Assembly (NCBI RefSeq): GCF_004342285.1
Contig: NZ_SMCV01000001.1
Location: 124,001 to 188,000 of the forward strand
DNA from: Klebsiella sp. BIGb0138
Lineage (GTDB): Bacteria; Pseudomonadota; Gammaproteobacteria; Enterobacterales; Enterobacteriaceae
DNA length: 64,000 nucleotides
Direction of reading: 5' to 3'
The position numbers and the translations under genes were made by a program. Positions within the stretch are counted from its first letter, which is position 1, and every line of letters starts with the position of its first letter. Below the pieces are notes generated by a model. The model searched no databases and was not told where the DNA came from. It worked only from the letters and a program-made list of their open reading frames with translations. Below are positions 20,237 through 29,856 of the stretch, piece after piece.

Positions 20237-20268
20237 CCTGCCAGCGGCATCGCCGGCAGGTTTTTTTT
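20237..20268 (+). terminator. Terminator of pykA
   Basis: Arms CCTGCCAGCG / CGCCGGCAGG with a GCAT loop and eight T. Confidence 0.9.
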
Positions 20269-20282
20269 CGCCAATCACGCCT

Positions 20283-21617
20283 TCAGACAATCCATTTCAG
20301 CAGTAACGTCGCGGTAATAACCGTCGAGGCACCGCCAATCCGGGTGGCAATTTGCGCAAAAGGCATCAGCGACATGCGATTTGACGCGGATAAAATCGCC
20401 ACATCGCCGGTCCCGCCAAGGCCGCTATGGCAGCTGGTGACGATGGCGGCCTCCACAGGATACATATTCAGCTTTGCTGCAATCAAAAAACCGCTTAATG
20501 CCATCGCGATCACGATTGCACCGCAGACCACGACATAGCCGATGGAGAACACCGCGACCACGCTCTCCAGAGGAACGTACAGCATCCCCAGACCTATCAT
20601 CAGCGGCCAGACCAGAGCAGCAGAGACAAATTTGTAGCAGCTGTGTGCCCCCAGCTCCATCGCCGCCGGGATAATTTTGCTGTACTTGCAAAGGACGGCA
20701 GCCAGAATCATCAACACCGGTCCAGGGATGTGCACCACCTTCTCTAACAACCCGCCGACGATGAAAAACGCGCAGATCATTAACAACCCGGCGCCCATCA
20801 GCTGGAAATCGGTGGGCTGCCCCCCCTGCGCCTGAGCGAAAACGCGATTCTCATCGCCACTGCGAATCAACATGCCGTCACCGGACAGCGACGGGCGGCG
20901 CAGCCCCAGCCGCGCCAGAAAGCCCGCGCAGATGATCGCAAAGATATTGCCCACCACCGCTGCCGGCGCCAGCTGGGCGACGTACACATCCGGGGTTTGC
21001 CCAAGGATCGCCGAATACGCCAGCGAGAGCGGCAGGATCCCTTCTCCGATGCCGCCGCCAATGATCGGTACGATAATAAAGAAAAAGGTGTGGTAAAGGC
21101 TGTAGCCGAATAAGCTGCCCACCAGCAGGCCGGTCACTATCGCCGCACCGGTTCCGACGACAAGAGGAACGAACATCCGCACCATCCCCTGGATCAGGAT
21201 CGTTCTGTTCATCCCCAGAATACTGCCCACCACCAGGCAGGCGATAACGAAGTAAAGCAGATTGGCTTCTTTCATCAACAGGTGCACGGTATCCAAAGTA
21301 TGTGCTTCAAACGCGCCAAAGTAGACCAGTAGCGACGGCGTCATCAGACACAAAATCGCCGGACCGCCGATATCTTTCAGAACCGGCACCATCCGCCCAA
21401 TTTTCGCCAGCGCGAAGCCTAACGTCATGATCACCGCCAGCCCGCCAATCATGTTTTTTGGCAGCAGGCCCGCCATCGCAGAGATGGTAACGATAGCGGC
21501 AATACCGACAAACAGCGTTAAAGGCACGGCACCGACTTCAACATGGGATAAAAAACGCGGTGTCTGCCCAGCCGCCAGCGTTTTTTCTAGCGGCTGGTTG
21601 AGTGAATTATTTTTCAT
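20283..21617 (-). CDS. 2-hydroxycarboxylate (malate/citrate type) Na+ symporter
   Basis: 444 residues with about 11 membrane spans, 2HCT family (CitS, CimH, MaeN, MleP). Hallmarks of the two inverted halves are present: a reentrant-loop glycine motif in IVPIIGGGIGEGILPLS (near 190) and CHSGLGGTGDVAILSA (near 400). The block SNRMSLMPFAQIATRIGGA near the C-terminus contains the arginine that contacts substrate carboxylates in CitS. Context (malic enzyme and second carrier next door) favours malate over citrate. It is divergent from the AEC carrier. The pykA-lpxM interval of E. coli lacks this cluster. Confidence 0.85.
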   Translation of the reverse strand: MKNNSLNQPLEKTLAAGQTPRFLSHVEVGAVPLTLFVGIAAIVTISAMAGLLPKNMIGGLAVIMTLGFALAKIGRMVPVLKDIGGPAILCLMTPSLLVYFGAFEAHTLDTVHLLMKEANLLYFVIACLVVGSILGMNRTILIQGMVRMFVPLVVGTGAAIVTGLLVGSLFGYSLYHTFFFIIVPIIGGGIGEGILPLSLAYSAILGQTPDVYVAQLAPAAVVGNIFAIICAGFLARLGLRRPSLSGDGMLIRSGDENRVFAQAQGGQPTDFQLMGAGLLMICAFFIVGGLLEKVVHIPGPVLMILAAVLCKYSKIIPAAMELGAHSCYKFVSAALVWPLMIGLGMLYVPLESVVAVFSIGYVVVCGAIVIAMALSGFLIAAKLNMYPVEAAIVTSCHSGLGGTGDVAILSASNRMSLMPFAQIATRIGGASTVITATLLLKWIV

Positions 21618-21783
21618 TTCTCACCTGCATTGTGATAGGTAGCGTAGGGTCGTCACGCAATAGTAAAATTGCGCAGGAAAATAAATCGCCAAAATAGAAT
21701 AAAGAGAAGCTCATCATTAAAATCAGCAAAACGTTAGCACAGGGTTGCGCTATAAAAAAGAATACCGGTATTGGCGTCATCAC

Positions 21784-21802
21784 TTTGTGACCAGGTTACA
21801 AA
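21784..21802. promoter_or_regulatory. CRP-like or regulator palindrome
   Basis: TTTGTGACC-A-GGTTACAAA: a 19-bp palindrome with one mismatched pair, containing TGTGA-N6-TACAA. It could bind CRP or the cluster's response regulator. Confidence 0.5.
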
Positions 21803-21952
21803 CCCGGTGTTAAGTAATTTAATTTATTGCGCGGTAGCTAAAGTTATTATTGCAAATAAAAAACCATCACCCTCTATATAAAACAAGAGGTTATTCGCAG
21901 AATCTCTATTTGTAAGTAAAGTTCCTGAAGCGAAATTATTTAAACAGCGGCC

Positions 21953-21972
21953 ATTGTGATGTTAATCACCTT
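21953..21972. promoter_or_regulatory. CRP site upstream of the AEC carrier
   Basis: TGTGA-TGTTAA-TCACC matches nine of ten CRP core bases. It lies about 75 bp upstream of the AEC-carrier start, suited to activating the carrier / malic enzyme / regulator operon when glucose is absent. Confidence 0.65.
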
Positions 21973-22039
21973 TCAAACCTTAGGGCCTCGTTAGATTAAA
22001 AAACGTCAGCAACCCTACACTATATTTTCAGGACAAACT

Positions 22040-22987
22040 ATGCCAACGCTGCTATTGCAATCTCTGTTTCCACTGGTGTTTATCATGCTACTCGGTTGGC
22101 TGAGCGGGAAGTTAGGCTATACCCGTCGAGAGGACGCCTCGGTGTTAGCGACGGTCGTTATTCGGTTCGCTCTGCCCTTTCATCTTTTTATTGGCGCATT
22201 AAATACCGATCCGGAAAAAATTAAAAATTTCACCTTTATGGTCGTATTAGTGATTGGTCTGATGGGGTCATACTTTCTTAGCCTGCTGATCTCACGATAC
22301 GTTTTTCGCCACGATATAAAAACCAGCGCGATTCAATCCCTGGTGTGCGCATTTCCTGATATGGCCTATTTCGGCGCGCCGGTCCTCGCGGTCCTGATCG
22401 GGCCGGAAGGGTTTCTCGGTGTGCTCATCGGGAACCTCATCACCAGCGTATTGATGATTCCTCTGACGATCGTCCTCATTCGGATGGGCGATAAACATTG
22501 CGCAACCGAGCGACAGAAGCTGCATGCCGGTAAGCTGGTCATGCAAAATCTCCTCAACGCCATACGCAACCCTATCGTCTGGATCCCCATTTCCGGCGTG
22601 CTGTTAAGCCTTGCCGGCGTGCAGCTGCCGCACATGCTCAGTATGCCGATTGAAATGGTCGGCAAAATTGCCGGCGGTCTGTCGCTGTTTGCGCTTGGCC
22701 TGCTGTTTTACGGCGAACGTCCGACGGTCAATATGCAAACCTGCACCAACATTAGTATTAAAAACCTGATTCAGCCGGCCATGATGGCCGCTGCTGGCCT
22801 CGCTTTTGGTCTCAGCCACAGTCTGATGCAGCAGGTTATTATCATCGGCGCCACCCCTTCGGCGATTGCCGCCGGGATGTTTGCCCTGCGTAGCGATACC
22901 TATATCGAGCCAGCTTCATCCTCGATTTTACTCGGCACCGCAATTGGCGTCGTCACGGAAGGAATAATGATTTATTTCATTTCTTAA
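22040..22987 (+). CDS. AEC-family permease (malate/malonate carrier type)
   Basis: 315 residues, about 10 membrane spans in two five-helix halves, auxin efflux carrier (AEC) family, which includes MdcF and malate carriers of lactic bacteria. The conserved N-terminal half has ALPFHLFIGAL and FPDMAYFGAPVLAVLIGPEG; the C-terminal half has GATPSAIAAGMFA. Gene order with a malic enzyme suggests a dicarboxylate substrate, which is inference. It is first in a likely three-gene operon with 75-bp gaps. Confidence 0.82.
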   Translation: MPTLLLQSLFPLVFIMLLGWLSGKLGYTRREDASVLATVVIRFALPFHLFIGALNTDPEKIKNFTFMVVLVIGLMGSYFLSLLISRYVFRHDIKTSAIQSLVCAFPDMAYFGAPVLAVLIGPEGFLGVLIGNLITSVLMIPLTIVLIRMGDKHCATERQKLHAGKLVMQNLLNAIRNPIVWIPISGVLLSLAGVQLPHMLSMPIEMVGKIAGGLSLFALGLLFYGERPTVNMQTCTNISIKNLIQPAMMAAAGLAFGLSHSLMQQVIIIGATPSAIAAGMFALRSDTYIEPASSSILLGTAIGVVTEGIMIYFIS

Positions 22988-23062
22988 CGCCGCCGTTCGC
23001 CAAACATCATTAAACAGGTCTATCCCTGTCTTGCTTTAAATACAACACTCAGGAGTCTTGCC

Positions 23063-24748
23063 ATGTTAGTCAAAGAAACGTTATACACGCCTTATAATGG
23101 GGCGGTTCTGCTGGAAAACCCGCTATTAAATAAGGGGCTGGCCTTTACCGAGGATGAGCGTGCGGCGTTTAATCTCCAGGGATTACTGCCGCACAATGTC
23201 GAAACCATCGACGAACAGACCGAGCGGGCGTGGAAGCAGTTCTGTCAATTTAAGCGTGATATCTCCCGCCATATTTACCTGCGCAACATTCAGGATACCA
23301 ACGAGACCTTATTCTATAATTTGTTGCGTAACCATATAAAAGAAACCCTACCGATTATTTATACCCCTACGGTAGGCGAAGCCTGCGAACACTTTTCCGA
23401 AATTTATCGGCGCGGGCGCGGCCTGTTTATTTCATGGCCGAACCGGCATCACATCGATGAGATGCTGCAAAGCTTTTCCCGCAATGATATTAAGGTGATT
23501 GTCGTCACCGATGGCGAGCGCATTCTTGGTCTTGGCGATCAGGGAATTGGCGGAATGGGGATCCCTATCGGTAAACTCTCTTTGTATACCGCCTGCGGCG
23601 GGATCCACCCTGCGGCGACATTACCTGTCATGCTGGATGTCGGGACCAATAATGCGCAGCATCTGGAGGATCCGCTGTATATGGGCTGGCGCCATCCGCG
23701 CATTAACGACGACCAGTATATGGAGTTTATGGACATGTTTGTTAACGCGGTAAAACAGCGCTGGCCGCAGGTCCTGCTGCAGTTCGAAGATTTTGCCCAG
23801 AAGAACGCCAGCCGGCTGCTCAATCGCTATCGCCATCAGCTGTGCTGTTTCAATGACGATATCCAGGGCACCGCCGCCGTTACGTCAGGCACGCTCATCG
23901 CTGCCGCAGCGGCGGCTGGCACCCGGATTCGCGACCAGCGGGTGGTTTTCCTCGGAAGCGGATCTGCCGGATGCGGCATCGCCGAAAAAATCATCGCCCT
24001 GATGGTTGACGATGGTCTGTCTGAGCGCGAAGCGCGTAATAACGTCTTCATGGTCGACCGCTTTGGCCTGCTGACCGATGAGATGCCCAATCTGCTCGAT
24101 TTCCAGCAGGGCCTCGTGACCCCGCGGGAAAACATTGCCCACTGGGACGTCAGCGCCGCTCATCTGTCGCTAATGGATGTGGTACGCAACGCGCATCCCA
24201 CCGTCCTGATTGGCGTATCCGGGCAACCGGGGTTGTTCAGCGAAGAGATTATCAAAGAGATGCACCGCCACTGTCCTCGGCCGATCGTGATGCCACTGTC
24301 GAACCCAACCTCTCGCGCCGAAGCGCAACCGCAAGATTTACTCGAATGGACCCAGGGGAGCGCGCTTATCGCCACCGGTAGCCCGTTCGAACCGGTGTTC
24401 TATCAGGGTGTAACCTATGACATCGCCCAGTGCAACAACGCCTACATTTTTCCCGGACTGGGCTTAGGCATCCTGGCGGCAAAAGCGACGCGCGTAACGG
24501 AAGCGATGCTGATCACCTGCAGCAAGACGCTGGCCAGCCACTCGCCTTTAGCCACCGTCGGCAAGGGAGGTTTGTTACCTCCGGTAGAAGAGATTGAGCT
24601 GATTTCCAAAGCGATCGCGATGGAGGTCGCGCGCGTGGCCCAGGCTGAAGGGGTGGCGCCTGAATTAAGCGAGGATGAACTGGCCGCCAATATCGACAAA
24701 ACCTTCTGGCGGGCGCGCTACACCGCCTATAAACGCGCTTCATTGTAA
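23063..24748 (+). CDS. NAD-dependent malic enzyme (MaeA-like)
   Basis: 561 residues, very similar to E. coli MaeA/SfcA. It oxidatively decarboxylates L-malate to pyruvate and CO2 with NAD. Visible motifs: [11 protein letters not shown] (catalytic Tyr), [25 protein letters not shown] (catalytic Lys and metal site region), [11 protein letters not shown], and the Rossmann GXGXXG in [16 protein letters not shown] with AGGAG 9 nt upstream. Together with two malate-type carriers it forms an uptake-plus-catabolism unit. It may be a second copy besides the usual maeA elsewhere, so no symbol is assigned. Confidence 0.93.
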   Translation: MLVKETLYTPYNGAVLLENPLLNKGLAFTEDERAAFNLQGLLPHNVETIDEQTERAWKQFCQFKRDISRHIYLRNIQDTNETLFYNLLRNHIKETLPIIYTPTVGEACEHFSEIYRRGRGLFISWPNRHHIDEMLQSFSRNDIKVIVVTDGERILGLGDQGIGGMGIPIGKLSLYTACGGIHPAATLPVMLDVGTNNAQHLEDPLYMGWRHPRINDDQYMEFMDMFVNAVKQRWPQVLLQFEDFAQKNASRLLNRYRHQLCCFNDDIQGTAAVTSGTLIAAAAAAGTRIRDQRVVFLGSGSAGCGIAEKIIALMVDDGLSEREARNNVFMVDRFGLLTDEMPNLLDFQQGLVTPRENIAHWDVSAAHLSLMDVVRNAHPTVLIGVSGQPGLFSEEIIKEMHRHCPRPIVMPLSNPTSRAEAQPQDLLEWTQGSALIATGSPFEPVFYQGVTYDIAQCNNAYIFPGLGLGILAAKATRVTEAMLITCSKTLASHSPLATVGKGGLLPPVEEIELISKAIAMEVARVAQAEGVAPELSEDELAANIDKTFWRARYTAYKRASL

Positions 24749-24823
24749 CGGCGGCCAACCTTAATCACCCGGGAAGCCCGCGGCGTTTTCTCCCCGGCTT
24801 CCCGATAGCCAGAGGAACAGCGC

Positions 24824-25540
24824 ATGTTCAATGTGCTCATTGTGGATGATGATTCGATGGTGGCGGAGCTTAACCGGCTGTTTATCGGCCGGGTCGCCGA
24901 TTTTCGCTGCTGCGGTATCGCCTCGACGATTGCTGAAGCGGAGCAGATGCTTAACCAGTTACCCTCCATCGATCTGGTACTGCTGGATGTTTATATGCAG
25001 CAAGAAAATGGCCTGGATCTGTTGCCGACCCTGCGCACCAACGCCCGCAGCATCGATGCGATCATGATTACCTCCGCCGCAGATGCGTTGACCGTCCAGA
25101 CGGCGATGCGCTACGGCGTGGTCGATTATTTGCTGAAACCGTTTCAGTTTCCACGCTTTGAGGAGGCGCTGCTGTCGTGGCGCGCGCGCCATATTCTGCA
25201 GAACGCAAAGTCGAACTATGCGCAGTCGGATGTCGACGATCTGCTGCGTAGCGGCATTCAGCGCTCAACGGGCAGCCGTCGTTTACCTAAAGGGTTAACA
25301 TCACAAACGCTGCGCATGGTGTGCCGGTGGATCGATACTCACCAGGAGCGCGATTTCTCTACCAACGAGCTGGCCGCGGCGCTGCATATTTCCAGAGTAT
25401 CGTGCCGTAAATATCTGATTTGGCTGGAGCAGATCAACCTGCTTTACACCACCAACCACTATGGCGTGACCGGTCGTCCGGAGTACCGCTACCGGCTGGT
25501 CAGCGAGCACAGCGCTGTGCTCAGACAATATAGCCAATGA
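24824..25540 (+). CDS. Response regulator, CitB/DcuR/MalR family
   Basis: 238 residues. Receiver domain about 1-120 with the acidic pocket DDDS (residues 8-11), phospho-acceptor Asp in LVLLDVYM (about 54), Thr/Ser in MITSAAD and Lys in LLKPFQ. The C-terminal part carries a helix-turn-helix (STNELAAALHISRVSCRKYLIWLEQ) as in CitB-type regulators of C4-dicarboxylate and citrate genes. Normally such regulators pair with an adjacent CitA/DcuS-type kinase; none is present here. Likely controls the neighbouring transporters and malic enzyme. Confidence 0.88.
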   Translation: MFNVLIVDDDSMVAELNRLFIGRVADFRCCGIASTIAEAEQMLNQLPSIDLVLLDVYMQQENGLDLLPTLRTNARSIDAIMITSAADALTVQTAMRYGVVDYLLKPFQFPRFEEALLSWRARHILQNAKSNYAQSDVDDLLRSGIQRSTGSRRLPKGLTSQTLRMVCRWIDTHQERDFSTNELAAALHISRVSCRKYLIWLEQINLLYTTNHYGVTGRPEYRYRLVSEHSAVLRQYSQ

Positions 25541-25559
25541 GCCCGTCAGGCTCATTGGC
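25533..25559. terminator. Hairpin between the regulator and lpxM
   Basis: An 11-bp perfect stem GCCAATGAGCC / GGCTCATTGGC with a 5-nt loop, overlapping the regulator stop. No T-run on either strand, so termination strength is uncertain. Confidence 0.45.
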
Positions 25560-25595
25560 GAGGCGTATTCATCTCAGGAGAGGGATAGACGACGC

Positions 25596-26570
25596 TTACT
25601 TCTTCTTCGGGAACAGCTCTTTACGTTTATAAGGCTCGATTTCGCCCGGTTTACGCGTCTTCAGCAGCTTGAGGATCCAGGTATACTGCTCGGTATGCGG
25701 CTTCACGAAAATCTCCACCTCTTCGTTCATCCGCCGCGCGATAGTGTGGTCATCGGCCTCGAGCAGATCGTCCATCGGCGGACGGACCAGCACCGTCAGA
25801 CGATGGGTTTGACCATCATAGACCGGAAACAGCGGCACCACGCGAGCGCGGCAGACTTTCATCAGGCGACCAATCGCCGGTAAGGTTGCTTTGTAGGTGG
25901 CGAAGAAATCAACGAATTCGCTATGCTCAGCGCCGTGATCCTGGTCAGGCAGATAGTAGCCCCAGTACCCCTGGCGCACCGACTGGATAAACGGTTTGAT
26001 GCCATCGTTACGCGCGTGCATCCGCCCGCCAAACCGACGTCGGACGGTATTCCAGACGTAGTCGAAGACCGGATTACCCTGGTTATGGAACATCGCCGCC
26101 ATTTTCTGCCCGCCGGAGGCCATCAGCATGGCCGGAATATCCACCCCCCACGCATGAGGCACCAGGAAGATCACCTTTTCATTATTGCGCAGCATTTCAT
26201 CGATGATTTCTTTCCCCTGCCAGTCGACGCGGGCAAGAATGCGCTGCGGGTCGCGCAGGCCGAGTTCAGCCATCATCACCATCGCCTGCGGCGCAGACAT
26301 GTACATTTCATCAATAATGGCTTCGCGTTCCTGCTCACTTTTTTCCGGGAAGCAGTACAGCAGGTTTATCTGCGCGCGGCGGCGAGAACTTTTCGCCAGC
26401 CGCCCCACCAGACGCCCCAACTTACCGAGGATCGGGTCGCGAAAAACGGGAGGCGTCAGGGCGATACCGGCAAAGGCGAATACCCCCAGCCAGGCACCCC
26501 AGTAGCGAGGGAGTAAAAAGGATCTCTCAAATTTTGGAATAAACTCACTATTATTTTTTTTCGTTTCCAT
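25596..26570 (-). CDS. lpxM: Lipid A acyltransferase LpxM (MsbB)
   Basis: 324 residues from ATG 26570 ([10 protein letters not shown]), as in E. coli; the frame stays open further upstream. It adds the last secondary acyl chain to Kdo2-lipid A at the inner membrane. It has an N-terminal hydrophobic anchor ([18 protein letters not shown]) and the catalytic HX4D motif in [15 protein letters not shown]. The conserved block [27 protein letters not shown] is nearly identical to E. coli. Confidence 0.96.
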   Translation of the reverse strand: METKKNNSEFIPKFERSFLLPRYWGAWLGVFAFAGIALTPPVFRDPILGKLGRLVGRLAKSSRRRAQINLLYCFPEKSEQEREAIIDEMYMSAPQAMVMMAELGLRDPQRILARVDWQGKEIIDEMLRNNEKVIFLVPHAWGVDIPAMLMASGGQKMAAMFHNQGNPVFDYVWNTVRRRFGGRMHARNDGIKPFIQSVRQGYWGYYLPDQDHGAEHSEFVDFFATYKATLPAIGRLMKVCRARVVPLFPVYDGQTHRLTVLVRPPMDDLLEADDHTIARRMNEEVEIFVKPHTEQYTWILKLLKTRKPGEIEPYKRKELFPKKK

Positions 26571-26698
26571 GCCCAGTCCACAGCCGTACTGCATAAGAAA
26601 AAGAATGGGGTGACCCCGTAAACAGCAGATTGCAGCCACGCTCGCCGTAACCCGAATCAGTTTGGGCATAGTTTAGCGACACGCGGCAGAACCTACAA

Positions 26699-26730
26699 AA
26701 GAAAAAGCCGGCGCGTCAGGCGGACCGGCT
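26699..26730 (-). terminator. Terminator of mepM
   Basis: Stem AGCCGG / CCGGCT with inner pairing, followed on the minus strand by TTTTTCTTTT; 16 nt after the mepM stop. Confidence 0.75.
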
Positions 26731-26745
26731 TGCATTGGTGATGGG

Positions 26746-28065
26746 TTAGTCGAACCGCAGCTGCGGGATGACTTCTTTTACCTGCGCCAGATAATCGGTG
26801 CGATCGGAACCGCTCAACCCTTCGGTACGCGGCAGTTTCGCCGTCAGCGGGTTGACCGCCTGCTGGTTAATCCACACTTCATAGTGCAGGTGCGGCCCGG
26901 TAGAACGGCCGGTATTGCCAGACAGCGCAATACGGTCGCCGCGTTTCACTTTCTGCCCCGGTTTCACCAGCAGCTTACGCAGATGCATGTAGCGGGTGGT
27001 ATAGGTGCGGCCGTGACGAACGGCGACATAATACCCCGCCGCGCCGCTGCGCTTGGCAACCACCACTTCGCCATCACCGACGGAAAGGACCGGAGTCCCC
27101 TGCGGCATGGCAAAATCCACGCCACGGTGCGGCGCGATACGCCCGGTCACCGGATTCAGACGTCGTGGGTTAAAGTTCGACGAGACGCGGAACTGACGCG
27201 CCGTCGGGAAGCGCAGGAAGCCCTTCGCCAGACCGGTACCGTTGCGGTCGTAGAACTTGCCATCTTCGGCGCGAATCGCGTAGTAATCCTTGCCATCGGA
27301 ACGTAAACGCACGCCCAACAGCTGGCTCTGCTCACGCTTACCGTCAAGCATTTCGCGTGACATCAGCACTGAGAACTCGTCGCCTTTCTTCAGCTTGCGG
27401 AAGTCCATCTGCCACTGCATCGCCTTGATCACCGCACTGACTTCGTTACTGGTCAGGCCGGCGGCGCGCGCGCTGGCGACGAAGCTGGCGCCAACGGTGC
27501 CGTTCAGCACGCTATTGACCCAATCCCCTTTCTGCAGCTCGCTGCTCATCTTAAAGCCATTGGCCACCCGGTCGTAGGTACGGGTTTCGCGACGAGACAT
27601 TTCCCAGGTCAGGCTCTGCAGATCGCCATCCGCCGTGAGCGTCCACGACAGCTGTTGACCAATTTTCAGGTTACGCAATTCTTTATCGGCGGAAGAGAGC
27701 TGAGCGATATCGCCCATATCAATGCCGTACTGGTTGAGGATGCTGCTCAGGGTATCGCCGGTAGACACCACGTATTCATGGCCGCCTGAATCGCTATCCC
27801 CTTTCTCATCCAGTTCATCCTGGGGAATCGCTTCTTCTTCCTGCGGCGCCTGATCGATAGGCTCGGAGGCTTCCGGCAGCAGAGAACGAATTTCGCTTTT
27901 TTCCAGCTCGATGGTTCTGACGATAGGGGCGGATTCCGGGTGGTAGATGTAGGGTCGCCAGACGGCGACCGCTAATGTCAGAACGCTCAGCGACCCCAGC
28001 ATAACGCGATGAGGTCGTGGCAGATTGTTAAATGCCTGAGTGACAGCGCGGGCTATCTGTTGCAC
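26746..28065 (-). CDS. mepM: Murein DD-endopeptidase MepM (YebA)
   Basis: 439 residues. An N-terminal membrane anchor (VMLGSLSVLTLAVAVW, about 21-36), a LysM peptidoglycan-binding module (HEYVVSTGDTLSSILNQYG, from about 96), an OapA-like/SH3-type middle, and a C-terminal M23 peptidase. Zinc ligands are in HRGVDFAMP (about residue 314) and HLHYEVW (about 393). It cuts mDAP-D-Ala crosslinks so that new murein can be inserted. It is 15 nt before znuA on the same strand. Confidence 0.95.
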   Translation of the reverse strand: MQQIARAVTQAFNNLPRPHRVMLGSLSVLTLAVAVWRPYIYHPESAPIVRTIELEKSEIRSLLPEASEPIDQAPQEEEAIPQDELDEKGDSDSGGHEYVVSTGDTLSSILNQYGIDMGDIAQLSSADKELRNLKIGQQLSWTLTADGDLQSLTWEMSRRETRTYDRVANGFKMSSELQKGDWVNSVLNGTVGASFVASARAAGLTSNEVSAVIKAMQWQMDFRKLKKGDEFSVLMSREMLDGKREQSQLLGVRLRSDGKDYYAIRAEDGKFYDRNGTGLAKGFLRFPTARQFRVSSNFNPRRLNPVTGRIAPHRGVDFAMPQGTPVLSVGDGEVVVAKRSGAAGYYVAVRHGRTYTTRYMHLRKLLVKPGQKVKRGDRIALSGNTGRSTGPHLHYEVWINQQAVNPLTAKLPRTEGLSGSDRTDYLAQVKEVIPQLRFD

Positions 28066-28080
28066 GTATTCACTTCCTCG

Positions 28081-29025
28081 TTAATCTCCTTTCAGGCAGC
28101 TCGAATACTGTTTCGCCAGTTGGTTGAGGAACTGCGGGTAACTTTCTTTACCCAGCTTAATTCCAATGCCAAGTGGGTCCAGGGTTCCCATGCGCACGGA
28201 GGTGCCTCTGGCAACAGCTTCTATGACGGCTGGCCTGAACTGTGGCTCAGCAAAAACGCAGGTCGCTTTTTGCTCAACCAACTGTGTTCTGATTTCGTGT
28301 AAACGCTGCGCACCAGGCTGTATTTCAGGGTTAACGGTGAAATGACCAAGCGATGTCAGACCGTAGTGTTTTTCAAAGTAGCCATAGGCATCATGAAAAA
28401 CGAAATACCCTTTCCCGTTCAGCGGTGCGAGCTCGTTACTCACCTGCTTATCGGTTGAGGCTAAGTTTGCCTCAAATTCTTTCAGGTTTGCGTCAAGTTT
28501 GGCTCGACTCTGCGGCATAAGTTCCAATAATTTATCGTGGATTGCAACCGCCGAAAGCCGCGCTATCTCTGGGGATAACCACAGATGCATGTTGTAGATA
28601 CCGTGATGGTGATCGTGGTCACTATTTTCACCTGCGCCGTGGTGATGATCGTCGTCGTCGTCGTCGTCGTCCGCCCCTTTCATCAGCAACGGTTTCACGC
28701 CGGCAAGCTCGGCAATCGTCACCTTTTTATTCGGCGCAATGCTTTGCGTTGACTTATCCATAAACGCCTCCATCTCTGGACCAATCCAGACCACTAAGTC
28801 TGCGTTCTGTAAGCGTTTTACATCAGAAGGCCGCAATGAATAATCATGCTCTGAGGCGCCGTCCGGCAGGAGAACCTGGGTATCGGTGACGCCGTCGGCG
28901 ATAGCAGAAGCGATAAAGCCTAACGGTTTCATTGAGGTAACAACGGCGGCGTTAGCCGCAGAGGTTTGAGTGAACAAAAAAACGGCGCCAAGTCCAGCGC
29001 AAAGAAGCGTATTTTTATGTAACAT
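28081..29025 (-). CDS. znuA: Zinc ABC transporter, periplasmic binding protein ZnuA
   Basis: 314 residues from ATG 29025 ([11 protein letters not shown]), the family start; an in-frame ATG at 29040 is possible. Signal peptide to about SAANA. Cluster 9 solute-binding protein for Zn2+. Zinc-binding histidines are in [12 protein letters not shown] and [17 protein letters not shown] follows, and a flexible acidic/His-rich loop (seven Asp, then HHHG, then HDHHHG) sits near residues 113-135. A Zur box separates it from znuCB. Confidence 0.95.
   Translation of the reverse strand: MLHKNTLLCAGLGAVFLFTQTSAANAAVVTSMKPLGFIASAIADGVTDTQVLLPDGASEHDYSLRPSDVKRLQNADLVVWIGPEMEAFMDKSTQSIAPNKKVTIAELAGVKPLLMKGADDDDDDDDHHHGAGENSDHDHHHGIYNMHLWLSPEIARLSAVAIHDKLLELMPQSRAKLDANLKEFEANLASTDKQVSNELAPLNGKGYFVFHDAYGYFEKHYGLTSLGHFTVNPEIQPGAQRLHEIRTQLVEQKATCVFAEPQFRPAVIEAVARGTSVRMGTLDPLGIGIKLGKESYPQFLNQLAKQYSSCLKGD
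28651..28671. repeat. Trinucleotide repeat in the znuA metal loop
   Basis: GTC repeated seven times on the plus strand, GAC (Asp) on the coding strand. Slippage would alter the number of aspartates without a frameshift. Confidence 0.95.
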
Positions 29026-29054
29026 AATGCGTCTAGTCATCGTAATGAATGAGA

Positions 29055-29077
29055 AAGATGTGATATTATAACATTCA
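29055..29077. promoter_or_regulatory. Zur box between znuA and znuC
   Basis: The palindrome ATGTGATATTATAACAT fits the GTTATA-type Zur operator. It is in the 78-bp region between the divergent starts of znuA and znuC, where Zur with zinc represses both in E. coli. Confidence 0.85.
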
Positions 29078-29103
29078 CTAGCTTGTGCAACCCCTAATTT
29101 GAC

Positions 29104-29856
29104 ATGACAAATCTTGTAACTCTGGAAAACGTCTCGGTCGCCTTCGGCCAAAGACGCGTGTTGTCTGACATTTCGCTGACGCTAAAGCCCGGCAAAATTT
29201 TGACTCTACTCGGCCCCAACGGCGCGGGTAAATCGACGCTTGTGCGGGTCGTTCTCGGACTGGTAGCACCGACTGACGGTGTTATCAAGCGCGAGAGCAA
29301 CCTGCGAATTGGTTACGTCCCGCAAAAACTCCACCTCGATGCCACGATGCCGCTTACCGTCAACCGGTTTATGCGTTTACGTCCCGGCACCCATAAACGG
29401 GATATTCTGCCGGCGCTGAAGCGCGTCCAGGCCGGGCATCTGATCGATGCGCCGATGCAGAAGCTCTCCGGTGGCGAGACCCAACGCGTACTGCTAGCCC
29501 GCGCCCTGCTGAACCAACCGCAGCTGCTGGTGCTTGATGAGCCGACCCAGGGCGTCGATGTCAACGGTCAGGTTGCGCTGTACGATCTGATCAACCAGCT
29601 GCGCCAGGAGCTTGATTGCTCGGTGCTGATGGTGTCGCACGACCTGCATCTGGTGATGGCGAAAACCGATGAGGTTCTGTGCCTGAATCAGCATATTTGC
29701 TGTTCCGGTACGCCGGAAGTGGTCTCGCTGCATCCGCAGTTCATCTCGATGTTCGGCCAGCGCGGTGCGGAACAGCTGGGTATTTATCGTCACCATCATA
29801 ATCACCGCCATGACCTGCAGGGGCGGATTGTACTGCGTCGGGGAAATGAGCGCTGA
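29104..29856 (+). CDS. znuC: Zinc ABC transporter, ATPase ZnuC
   Basis: 250 residues. Walker [10 protein letters not shown] (about 37-45), signature [16 protein letters not shown] (about 120-135), Walker [13 protein letters not shown] and the switch histidine in MVSHDLH. The His-rich C-terminal tail ([10 protein letters not shown]) is typical of ZnuC. It overlaps znuB by one base. Confidence 0.96.
   Translation: MTNLVTLENVSVAFGQRRVLSDISLTLKPGKILTLLGPNGAGKSTLVRVVLGLVAPTDGVIKRESNLRIGYVPQKLHLDATMPLTVNRFMRLRPGTHKRDILPALKRVQAGHLIDAPMQKLSGGETQRVLLARALLNQPQLLVLDEPTQGVDVNGQVALYDLINQLRQELDCSVLMVSHDLHLVMAKTDEVLCLNQHICCSGTPEVVSLHPQFISMFGQRGAEQLGIYRHHHNHRHDLQGRIVLRRGNER

Larger units (their letters stand above)
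21618..22039. promoter_or_regulatory. Divergent control region of the malate cluster
   Basis: 422 bp of AT-rich DNA between two divergent transporter genes. It contains two CRP-type palindromes (listed separately) and several AT tracts. No small gene is visible. Confidence 0.6.

Noticed and set aside
25505..25522. Perfect 18-bp palindrome GAGCACAGCGCTGTGCTC
   Set aside because: Lies inside the response-regulator coding sequence near its end; no sign of regulatory placement.
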